A stretch of DNA of 64,000 bases. It comes from Salminus brasiliensis. Taxonomy: Eukaryota; Chordata; Actinopteri; Characiformes; Bryconidae. Below the pieces are notes generated by a model that saw nothing but the letters and a program-made list of their open reading frames with translations, was not told the DNA's origin and did not search any database. Of the stretch, positions 10,257 through 21,200 are shown piece by piece. The stretch is from assembly GCF_030463535.1 (NCBI RefSeq), contig NC_132880.1, positions 36,178,842-36,242,841 on the forward strand. The letters run 5' to 3'. A program made the position numbers and the translations under genes. Each line of letters starts with the position of its first letter. The first letter of the stretch is position 1.

Positions 10257-12244
10257 ATGAAGAGAAATCACGATTTCAGTTCTTCAGACAGCGAGCTGGA
10301 CGAGAATATCGAAGTGGAGAAGGAAAGTGCGGACGAGAATGTGTAAGTTTTTATGTCGTCGTTGGCGAAAAATCTCTCAGAATCTCAAACTAGCTAAATG
10401 TGAGGCATTACTGTCCTCTTTCTAGCTACAACTGCAGACAATAGCTTTCTCTCCGAAGATCCGTGTTTTTCAGTACTACTGGTCACAGTTTATTAGCCCG
10501 CACTGCAATATTTACAGTGTCTTACACTGGCCAGCTCAGGTACTAGCAGAATTACCACGGATATTCCTGTTACCTGTAAAAAATGACCATGTGCTGATGT
10601 AAGTCAGGGGAGACAAGCACGTGAAGTAATCCGTGTTTTAATAAATACACCCCTTTTCAGTTTAAGGCATCTTCATATGGCTTAAACGTGGCGAGATGTG
10701 TCTCTTGTCTTTAATTGGGTCTCAGTAGTGAACTGTCCAGGTTTTAAGACCTTGTCCTTTTCTCCTTTCGTTTCTCCTTCCAGCTGTATGAGCTCTCCTC
10801 TCGGATCAGCGTCTCCGTCCACAACGTCTCAAGTTCAGGCGAGGAAACGACGCCGAGGGGTGAGTACAGCTTCCGACAGCCTTTACAGGACAGAACGAGG
10901 AATACACATGCTGGGTAAAGATATCCAGCATAATGAGTTATAAAGTCAACAGTGAGTTAATCGATAACTTTTTTTTTTTCCCCACAGATAATCGAGAAGC
11001 GGCGCAGAGACCGGATTAATAACAGTCTGTCTGAGCTGAGGAGGCTGGTGCCCAGCGCGCTGGAGAAACAGGTGAGAGACACTGCACCTCACTGCACCTG
11101 GTCAGGGCTTCACATCCCTTTTAACAGGCAGTAGATTTTAGCCTTTAGCTGAATAATATGTGCAGTGCATTCAACAGTGTGCTTACTTTCTCTGTCTTCA
11201 GGGCTCAGCTAAGTTGGAGAAAGCAGAAATTTTGCAGATGACTGTGGATCACTTGAAGATGCTTCATGCAGCTGGTGGCAAAGGTAACCAATAGTTTTAC
11301 TAATTTTTCTATATATTTATCACCAAATGTTTGAGTATTGTAAAGTTACCTGACCTCAGTTCAGTTGCGTAATGGTATGAAGCAAGAGATTTGAAAAGCC
11401 TACGTTCTTGATTCTGAAAAAGACTAATTTCATACTGCAAAATGATTAAGAGATTAAGGGCAGTCCCATTAAAAGAGGTCTAAGAAGAGTTTTTTTTTCG
11501 CTAATGTGAATGGACTTTATGTCTCTGAGAGTTGTAGCAAACAAAACACAGCTTAATGCATCTAAGCAAAATCACTGACCATCCACTTCTCCCTCAGGGT
11601 ACTTTGATGCGCACGCGCTGGCCATGGATTACCGTGGCCTGGGTTTCCGTGAGTGCCTGGCAGAGACCGCCCGATACCTGAGCATCATCGAGGGCCTGGA
11701 AAACACAGACCCGCTCCGAATTCGCCTCGTGTCCCATTTGAACAACTACGCCACTCAGAGAGAAGCTCACTCCGGCCTGGGTCACCTGGCGTGGGGCTCT
11801 GCGTTTGGCACCCCGCCAAGCCACCTGGCTCATCACCTCCTTCTCCCGCAGCACCAACAGGGGGCGCCTCTCTCACGCAGTAGCAGCAGTCCCGCATCCT
11901 CGTCTTCATCCACCTCCTCCTCTTCCTCATCGTCATCCTCCCCGTCTGCACCCTCGTCCGAGGCCCATGGCTCCAGCAGGCTGACTGGCACGGTGATCAG
12001 CGAAGCCGGCCAAGCAGGGCCCCTGAGGGTGACCCCCGGCACCCCCTTACCTCCTGGGCTGACGGCTGCCTCCGCATCCAAGCTGTCCCCTCCCCTCCTC
12101 ACGTCGCTGTCCGGCCTGTCGGCTTTCCCATTCCCCCTGAGCGCCTTCCCCCTGCTCTCGCCTAGCTCTCTGGGGCCCGCAAACCCCTCCAGCAGCTTGG
12201 GCAAGCCCTATAGGCCCTGGAGCATGGAGATAGGGGCCTTCTGA
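10257..12244 (+). CDS. hey1: Hey1, bHLH-Orange transcriptional repressor (five coding exons)
   Basis: Coding exons are 10257-10342, 10784-10859, 10988-11071, 11202-11283 and 11598-12244. They join in frame to 324 residues (human HEY1 is slightly over 300). The N-terminus has the family's acidic SSSDSELDE stretch. The bHLH spans about 49-105, with the HEY-specific glycine (Gly54) just before [12 protein letters not shown]. The Orange domain spans about 121-158. A serine-rich tract occupies about 202-236. The C-terminus carries YRPW (314-317) and ends MEIGAF, the HEY signature. Hey1 forms dimers on E-boxes in the nucleus and represses transcription downstream of Notch, notably in arterial, heart and neural development. 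All introns use GT-AG. The short exon 1/2 junction (residues 29-31, VCM) is the least certain part. Confidence 0.97.
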
Positions 12245-13450
12245 ACTTTTAAAAAAGCGCTCCTGGAGCGGAAGGCGGATTTCCATGGACTGAGAGTCAG
12301 ACCAGAAATGAATCTGAATCTGAATCATTACGAGAAGATGGAGCTTTTCCAGGCTGGACTCGACAAAGTGGAAATGAAGCAATGCAGAACTAATGTGCCA
12401 GACTATTAGCTGTGTTGTTTTCTTAAGAACACAAAACCCTGCATTTCCATCCCTCTGTGAGAGACACTTCTCTTTCCAGCTAATCAGGGATAGGTTGTGC
12501 TGGTGGTCAGGCTTTTTGCCCATTAACTTCTTAGTCAGACTGTTTCTTTTGTCTTTTAGTAGAACAGGGTGCAATGCTGGTACAATGCCCTGCCTTGCTA
12601 CTGAGTGAAACAGAGTAAGAGAGAGAGCGAGAGGGAGATGGAGAGATGGGTATTTTTGGGGATGAGGTACTAAAACTTTTAAAAAGGCAGTCAGAGCTGG
12701 TTTAATGCCTAGAACCAGGTGTTTGTTGATCTGACAGGAAAAAATACCAATGTGTAGCTAAAAATGTAAAGCAAAATATTCAAATTTGCAAACTCTGTAT
12801 AAGCCTTGTGTCTCCAGGGTGAAATATAAGGCCGTTATCGTACTCCCTCTCAGATCTTAGCAGGATACCTTGTGGTATTTTGTTTGTATTGAACATGAAG
12901 TTGGGTAGCTATGCAATCACTGATACTACATGGTTCACATGGTGTTGGATTCACGGCTGTATGATTTGGAGCTTTTCTATTATGTAAATATATACAGTAA
13001 AAAAAGAACTATGCAAAAGAACCTTTATCTCAACTGAATTATTTGCATCTATTTATATGAAATAAAAGGGCTGTTGTAGCCAGTTACTGGGTTAAATCAC
13101 TGTTAAAACCCCATCAGCCCTCATCATTCCCTAACAAGGGACAGTTTAACAACATAGCTAAACACATAGATAAAACCCTCAACCCAACTCAGCTCTCTCT
13201 CAGTGGTGAAACAAGCACACAAAAAGTGCAGATACATGCGGCTTGTCCAGGACAAAGTATAATGGAATATTCAGAGGTGTTTGTATATTTTATGTTTCAT
13301 AAAAAAAGTGCGCTGACAAATCTGATGTCACCTCTGTTCAGCAGAGAATGAGCGAGTGTGTGGTGGACAGTGCTGCAGCCTGTTTCTCTGCCTCACTCAT
13401 CTGTTGGCCTTTTTTCTTTTGCAATAAATAATATGCGTGCAATTTGTTCC
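12245..13450 (+). other. hey1: hey1 3' UTR with two poly(A) signals
   Basis: AATAAA at 13061-13066 and 13423-13428 are the plausible poly(A) signals. They give a 3' UTR of about 0.8 or 1.2 kb. The region is AT-rich and non-coding. Where the transcript ends is inferred from these signals only. Confidence 0.6.
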
Positions 13451-14970
13451 TGTGTCTCCATTCGCTTCATACTCAATCTCATACTCTTTTCTTAGCATTG
13501 TTAGTTCCTGAATTCACTTAAAACATCCTGCATGATGTGTTTCTTCCATTATAATTGCATTATAGGGACATATATAGTCAACATGATGCTCTGAAATAAT
13601 CATGGAATGTGAGGAAAACCTATGAATACCATATTGGGGGAAGTTTATATGAGTAAGTAGAATTCTTTTAGTTTTAGTAATTAGTAGTTAGTCCCTTTTC
13701 TTTCCGATACCGATATTGAACTGGAGTATCGGCACGTACTTTTACAGAGCAAGTCTTTTTTAGGCTTAAAATTAAGTTAATATTTTTAACTATTTCTTAA
13801 AAGTAGACTATCATGGTCAAAGCACCCAACCCTAATGCCCCACAGGAATACACAACTATCATCCAATCACACAGCATGAGTATCAACTTGATACAAATGT
13901 CCCCTTTATCATTTACACAGGAATCACCAAATGTATGAAAACCTACTGAGAGCAGACTAAGAGGTCTATAGGTGACAGAGTCAGAATGCATGTAGAGAAC
14001 GAGTGTGTGCAGCCCCAGGGCCTCTGTGGCCTCTCTATGTGTTCAGGAAGCCATTAACAGCCAGGGGATATCCTGGACAATGGCAGGCCGTGCTGGCTCA
14101 GGCCGCGTGGGAAGGAGAGAGCGAGGGATAGAGCGGAGCGAGGGAGCGGGATAGAGGAACGAGTGAGTGAAGGAGGAGAGGGAGGAGACGGCTGCACAGT
14201 GCAGCTTTGTCCTGGAGCCATCGCAGCAGCACACACAAACTCCTGGTGTGCTGGACTCCCACGCTACTGCAAGCTCTGTGTGACTGCCAGCCAAATCCGT
14301 AAAACAGATCCTCCTCCTACACTCACCCGATGCCAAGATACACTCCTTTTCCCTCTCTCCCTGCCTCCCTCTCACTCTATCCCTCCTTTTCTCTTTCCGC
14401 CTCTCTCACACTTTATCCCCCAGCTCTGCCATCCTTTAGCATGTCTCTATTTGTGCCCTCATCCCTTCTCCTGAAGTTATGCAACTAGAAGGAAATCTGA
14501 TCCTTTGATGTTAAGGTGAAGCACCTCAGATTAGCAGGGAAGGACATGTTAGTAGCACTGTGGCTAATGTGCTAGTAAAGAAGAGTTAGCATGGGGTTAT
14601 TTGCATAATGCTAAATTGTGTCTGTTGGCTTTCAGTCTTGTCAGCAACGTTAGCATTTGTGATTGAACAGGTCCTATGATTTTACAGCACAGAAAGGTGT
14701 GAAGTCATTTGCTGCCACCTGCTGGTCATCTGTGCCACTACACCTGTGCACGGTTTTCATTAACATCCATCATACCAGGGCTGCCCATCCTGGTCATGGA
14801 GATATACCACCCCTACACACCTCCAACACAATATTGAGATACCAGGATCAGGTGTGTTAGATTAGGGTTGGAGGTCAACTCTGCAGAGTGGTAGATCTCC
14901 AAGACCAGGAATGAGGACCCCTGCTGTCTACCACAGGGGGTTAAGGGTTCTTTAGTAAAGTCAATAGTTC
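13451..14970. other. Intergenic DNA between the convergent hey1 and stmn2b genes
   Basis: AT-rich sequence with one GC- and purine-rich island (about 14030-14250, including CGTGGGAAG at 14105-14113, which misses the RBPJ consensus at its last base) followed by a C/T-rich stretch to 14470. Open frames there are low-complexity and unsupported. Confidence 0.5.
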
Positions 14971-15150
14971 TACACCAATCAGCCATAACATTAGTAAATG
15001 ATGAATGCATACCAGAAAAAAGACCTGCCTTATGTTTTCTCCCTATTGTCTTTGCCATCATAATTTGACTCTTGTCAAAGTGACTCAGATTCTTATGCTT
15101 GCCCACATCCTCAAGCAATGACAGTTCACTTGCTGCCTAACATACCCCAC
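14971..15150 (-). mobile_element. Tc1-like element fragment, transposase N-terminal remnant
   Basis: It starts with a TACACCAATCAGCCATAACA-type terminus. On the minus strand it encodes a degenerate Tc1 transposase start including HKNLSHFDKSQIMMAK. The same family recurs at 50708-51080 and 54380-55205. This is a short dead remnant. Confidence 0.7.
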
Positions 15151-15169
15151 CCCTTGGCTGATCTATGTA

Positions 15170-15355
15170 TACAGAACAACCTACAGAGCCACTTGAATGC
15201 TTAAACTGGTCTTTGCCTGATGAAATGGCTATTTATGTAGAACCACCTGTATACGGTTCTGTATAGAACCTTATTCTATATAAACCTATTGCAGCAAGTC
15301 ACAAAAGCTGTTTTAGCACTATGTAGAACATGTTTTTGTTAAGTGTAAAGAATCA
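15170..15355. repeat. MITE-like segment (tatgtagaacc family)
   Basis: Repeated words tagaacc, gttctgtatagaacc and tgtagaac, and an end block similar to that of 6045-6250, indicate a non-autonomous DNA element of the snapback class. Boundaries are approximate. Confidence 0.4.
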
Positions 15356-16288
15356 GTTGTGGGTTTAATTGTGAAGCTTATTGCTTATTCTGCCTCCACA
15401 GTATTTATATTATGATAATTTACATAGTTTGCTTTGTGTCGGAATATCTGTGACTTAGGGGGTCCACATGACTGGAGCTGTTTCCACTGTCAGTAATGCT
15501 ACTGCTAGTTTAAAAAAATAGGGTTCATGGTTGTATTTTGGCAGCATTCACAAGAATTTGCCTCAAATATGTAAATACAGTTACTGTAATTTCTTTATCA
15601 TTAGTTGCAATGTCAACAGGATCAAGAGCAATGTTTATACAAATATATCAATATCCAGCACACACGTTTGATTCAGGTTCACTGAGTTCAGTGTGTAATT
15701 TTTAATTAGACGTTGCCATAAATAAACAAAGTACTCTATATATCCCTGAAAAGGGTTTTTGACTCATAACAGTGGAGTTGTATGGAACATTGCGTACAGG
15801 ACCATAAACAATAGGGTCCTCTGGTATATCAAAATAAATAAAAAAATAAAAAAATAATTATATATATATATATATACATAGTTATATATACATTATCTTT
15901 GCTAAAGAACTCTTTATGAACTTCATTAACAGAGAATACTTTAAATATTTGCTACAGTTTACCCACAGAGGGTCTCTGAGGACAAAAGCACGAATATTAC
16001 TAAAAAATATTTACATTTCCATAAATGTAGTTTATTAGTGCATGCTGTCTTATGTTTGCTTCTTTAGTTTTGCACTGGAGGTATACAAGGCTATTATAGC
16101 TAATACGTAGAAAATGGAAGAGTGTTGTATAGTGACAATTAGCATTGTGCTAACACTTGCTTCAGACTGCATTGAGTTGGTAAACCCGTTGGTGTCAGAC
16201 AAAAAACTTGGCGTATTTTTAGTATTTCAGTTTTTTTTTTTTCTTGTTTGTTTGTTTTGCCATAATTTGAATCTGTCTGTTGTTTTAG

Positions 16289-16345
<57 letters not shown>

Positions 16346-16840
16346 AAAATTAAATGAAATAGAAATGCTTCAGAATTACATTTTACATGACCTTCTATTA
16401 AATGTTTTTACTGTAAAAATTGCAGCATATCTCTTATCCAGTGCCCAAACAGGGGAGAAATACTGCTCTTCCAGTTCAATAGAATTAAGCATTTTGCTAT
16501 CAGAACTGCTGGAATATCAGAAATAAGAAAGCCCCCTTTGTTCTGTTATCTCAGTCTTTATTGTGTCATGTATCATTCATTTTTTTGTAATCTAAAGTAC
16601 TTCTATTTGTAAAATAAAAATACCTTGTTAAAAAAGTTAAGATTTTCCTTCTTCCGTGAGTGTATATTTTGATACGAAGTTTTTAGGTGACATTATGTGG
16701 TTTATATCACTATTTGTCAAAACTGGCAAACGTATGTTGGGGCAGTTTCAGCCGCCTTGTAGCCTGGATTTGTCTCTATACTTTTGTCGCATTGATGGAA
16801 GGAGAAGTAAGGAGTCTTGGACACATGCTCTCATTCACAG
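15356..16840. other. AT-rich intergenic DNA
   Basis: It includes an AT run at 15857-15876 and the long AT microsatellite at 16292-16341. No coding signal is seen. The TTTATT at 16557-16562 would be an alternative minus-strand poly(A) signal for stmn2b. Confidence 0.5.
16292..16341. repeat. (AT)n microsatellite
   Basis: About 25 uninterrupted AT dinucleotides, capable of cruciform extrusion. Confidence 0.95.
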
Positions 16841-18214
16841 AACCCCAAACCTTTATTCACCACAGCTTGCTCACAAAGATATATGTGTTAAGGGAAGAAA
16901 GCGCACAAACAGGAGAAGAGGAGGATGCAGAAGGAGGGTGTGTGATACTGGGTCTCCACCTGCACCAAGAGGAATGGCTCACTCCCACAACACTTTGGAC
17001 ACACACACACACATTTGTACACAGCCGCACATGCACCTATGGACGTATGGATGAGACGGTGAGGCCACTTATGTGTCCTCTTCTCCATTGTGCCCCTACG
17101 GTGTCCGTCTGTGAGTTATTAATTCTATCTCTTTCCCTCTGCCACGTTTGATATCTGGCAGTCCCTGTTGTGCTCTGTTGAAGGTCACCATCATTCCGGC
17201 ATTACTTCCTATATAGTACACTTTGATTACTACAAGAGAACCACAAGTGAACGCAATCTACCTCCACCTCCATTCCCCCCCCTCCTTATTTTCTATGGAA
17301 AGGAAATTGACACACAGACAGATCTACACTATATGGGCACAAAAGTGACCACGAGGCACAGATGTCACGTAACGAAGGCAAAGCTGAAACCAAAGATTTA
17401 GCAAGCTCCTCCTGAGCGATATGTTTTCTTTGCTAAATCATGTGTGCGTTTATGGTGTGTATGGGAACGTGTGGGCTGTGTGTGTATGTCCATCAATAAA
17501 CAGTGCATGTGTGTGTATGTACGGAAAGAGATAAAGACCAGATAGGCAGACCGCAAGAGCTGGCTCATATATGAATCTCACAAGAGTCGGGGAAGTGTGC
17601 ATGTGTGTGTGTGTGAGCGTGCACAGTGACGTCCTACACTCTCCACACCTACACAGATACGGACATGGCCATTGGGGTTGAAAGAGGTGAAACTGCAAAA
17701 CGTCAGCTAGCTGGCAAACTCACAAACACCGAAGCCTGGTACAAGAGAAACTGCAGCAGATTCCAGAGAGAAAGAGAGAGGAAATGAATTACATCCATTA
17801 ATACCGAGAGAGAGAGAGAGAGAGAGAAAGAGAGACAGAAAGAGAAAACTATAAAATGGCACACTGCAATACTTCTGTAGTCTCATATATAACAAAAAAG
17901 GAAGTATTTACAAAAAAATCAATACCCACTTTCACTGGTTTTGTTTCAAATTTCGAGCAAAAACATTCTTGTTTAGGGAGCAGTGGGATGCATGATACTT
18001 CTGGTGTTTCTTTTTTTCTTTAGGAGGGGAGGGATGGGGGATCGGTGGTGTTGGTGCGTGGGCGGGGAAGGGGGGCATCCTTCTCCCTCAGGGTGGGGTG
18101 GGGTGTCCGAGACTTTTTCTCTACATGGGGTGGGTGGTCAGGCGGATGGGGAGAGGAGGTTGGGGAGGGGGCTTTAGAGGGTGAGAGAGGGAGCAGTAAG
18201 AGGTGAAGAGATGC
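16841..18214 (-). other. stmn2b: Probable stmn2b 3' UTR
   Basis: This is the stretch downstream of the stmn2b stop codon on the minus strand. TTTATT at 16852-16857 (AATAAA on the minus strand) would give a 3' UTR of about 1.35 kb. It includes a C-rich (plus strand G-rich) block at 18020-18178 and a CT run (plus strand GA) at 17805-17835. The end is inferred only from the signal. Confidence 0.4.
18020..18178 (+). repeat. G-rich block with many G-runs (quadruplex candidate)
   Basis: The plus strand has more than ten runs of three or more G, several closely spaced (for example gggtggggtggggtg). The block lies just 3' of the stmn2b stop codon, so the transcript carries the C-rich strand and the template DNA strand carries the G-runs. 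Confidence 0.7.
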
Positions 18215-21200
18215 TCATGCTGTCAACTCTTCCCGCAGCTCTTTGTTCCTGCGCACCACCTCGGCATGCCTCTCCTGCACACACAAACACAGACACAGAC
18301 ACACACACACACACACAAACAAACAAAGCACAAATAAATATTGTATTGTATTACTTTTTCAGACATATTGGATTTACAGCTGTCCCTGCTAATTTACTAG
18401 TAGTGTATTGCATTAGTAACTGAATATATTAGAAAAAAATCAGATAAAAATGAAGAATAACAAACCATTAATAACCTTTTAGAAAAAATAATTAATTGGT
18501 TAACTGACCATAGAGGATAAGCTAAAAATCACTCCCTGCCAATGTGCCAATATCCAGTCATTCATTTCATTTACTGAACATCTTGCTGAAGGCAATGCAT
18601 AATCATTTATGAAATAAAGAAATTATGACTGGATTCATTTGAATTAGTATGTAGAGAAATCTAACATTTATGTTAATGTAACATTTATTTCTGTAGGGTT
18701 CCAAACACAGTCAAATGATTAAAATGCAGACAAATATTCATTTGCAAATATCAGTGGTCCAAACTACATTTCTGCAATGGATATAGCCTCAACCTTCTGT
18801 GTCAGCCAAGAGGCTTTTTGTCTATCTAGACTATCTAGACATTTTTCTAACATCAAATATTATATGTTTGTAGTTGTCTGGCACAGACAGTGCAGAGTAG
18901 GCCTATGCACACATGGCAATATAATCCTTATTACAGAACATATCAAATTGCTAATATTTAGAACCCTGCGTGTTGTTGCTGAGAGTTTGTACTGAACTGG
19001 GAAAATCTGTTTTAGTCACAGTGCAACACCGAGCTAGAATTCACTACGGGAAACACTTAAGCTCAGCTTTGATTAATATTTTTTTATTATTTTGTTTGGT
19101 TGTTTTAAAATTTTAATTTGACATTTATTTCAATTTATAGTTCATTTAAATTTGACCTTTTCTCTCCCTTATTCTGGTTTTATTTATGCCATTTTGGCTT
19201 ATTTTTCCTTTTTTTGTTTTATATTTATTTCTTAATTTTATGGATGTAATCTTAGTAATTAAATCTCAATTTGATTATTGTATATTAGGTATGCTTATTT
19301 TGATTGATATAACAAACTACACTAAGTGAGCAACTATTTTCTAGCAAATGCTGGTAATGCTAAATATTTGAAATATCTTATAAAATTTGATTATTTAAAA
19401 TATCAACTAAAATGTGTTAATTGAATTAAAATACAACAAAATCACACTATAAACACACTGCCTGAGTTATTTCACATATTTCACTGAATCTCTAGGCATC
19501 AATGTGTGCTTCAAGCGCCCTCTTGTGGGATTGTTTTGTAATCAAAAAAACGTATCGATTGATTGACTACCTCTTCAATCCAATCCAATCCGATCACACC
19601 CTAAACCTCTGAAATTCAATCACAGCCTTGACGTCTATCATAACACTCTAAACTCTGTCCTCACCTTCTCCTGCAGGCGCTCGAGCATGGCCATCAGAAG
19701 AGCCTTGCGGTTCTTCTTGTTGTGCTCCATCTTCGAGGTGAGCTTCTCCTCTGCCATTTTGCTGAAGTTGCTGTTCTCCTCCATGGCTTTCAGCAGCACA
19801 TCCCGCTCGTGCTCACGCTTCTCAGCCAGAGCCTTTAGCACCTGAGCCTCCTGAGACTGCGGGCACAAAAAGAGAGAGGGAGGGAGGAGAGGGGGGGGGG
19901 GGGGGAGTGGGAGTGTGAAGAACAGTGGAGGACATATGGAGAGTCACTTTGTAGCAGATCATCCTGATCAATAACTGACAGCCTGCAGGTGAAGCAAAAA
20001 CTGTCAATAACCTCCTACAGTCTGTTACACCAAATAAAATCAGCTGTGGTGGTCAACAAATGACAGGTCAAATCAAATCAAATCAATAATATCAATAAGC
20101 AACTGAGGTCTTGAATGAAGACCAGAAGATAATTGTGCTAAATTCTTCCCTTTTGCAGAGTTTAGAGATTTTTTTAAATATGAAAACAAAAAGCTATTAG
20201 GCAACTGCAGTTATACCTTCTTATATACAGTCTTATATACAGTCTTCTCTCTTTTGTAAAAATCTTGTTGCTTTATACAGGGTTGTCATTTTTCTACTAC
20301 GGAGTATTTTATTGTGTTCCTACTTATTTTGTTTGTTTATTATTTATGTTTTTTTTTTTTTTATTATCCTACTGCATCTTCAATCTGTATTTTACAATGT
20401 TTCTTTGTGTTTTCAATTGGCCTGTTTTATTACCTGTGTCAATAAAGTACTAAACTAGAACTTGTCAAAGGTTCATCTATGAAAGAAGACAACTGTATTA
20501 AAGCATCTTAGATATTTTTCAGAAAAAAAAGTTGAAACCTATTTAACTGGATAGCTTGTAATGCATCAATGTGCAAAAATCCAGGGAAAAAAAATAAGGG
20601 CACCAATTGTTCTATTACTTATTAGAACTGGACCATGAAAACTGCTCAACGCTATATAATTCACTTACTCTCCTTCGGTCCTCAGCGGCCTCCAGCTTCT
20701 TCTGAATGTCTTCCAGAGAAACATCCCTCTTCTTGGGAGGAGAGGTGATGCTGTAGCCACCGTCAGACACAGGGGAAGGAGGTTTCAGGATCACTTCGAA
20801 GGCCTGGCCAGAGGCCCGCTTGTTAATGGGCTTGACCTTCATGTCTGAGCACGCAGAAGACAAGGGGAGACATATGGCTACGCTTTAAAAGCAGCACTAC
20901 ACTGGAGAGCACAGCTTCATTAGAAGACTTTTGAGGATTTATGGAGGACTTCAGTTTACATATCCGTTAAAACGTCATTAGAAAGCAATCTAAGGCATCT
21001 ATCTAAGACATTTACTGCGCTTAATAAAAATGAAAAAAACGAATAAATGCTTTGTGCTGCCATGTAGACCTGAAAGCTCCTCGGTGTGTTAAAAGGTTTA
21101 ATCCAGCAAGGGCTTCACATCTATTTTTTTACTAGCACGAGTGTTATTAGACAACCTCATCATCGTTTTCATTACCCACCTTCAAATTCGGCCATTATCT

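Noticed and set aside
11653-12574. Antisense and shifted frames across hey1 exon 5 (up to 175 codons on the minus strand)
   Set aside because: They are shadows of the GC-rich hey1 coding exon. The plus-strand frame is clearly the Hey1 C-terminal half.
14105-14113. RBPJ-like CGTGGGAAG
   Set aside because: The last base departs from YGTGGGAAM, and the site lies in intergenic DNA with no supporting context.
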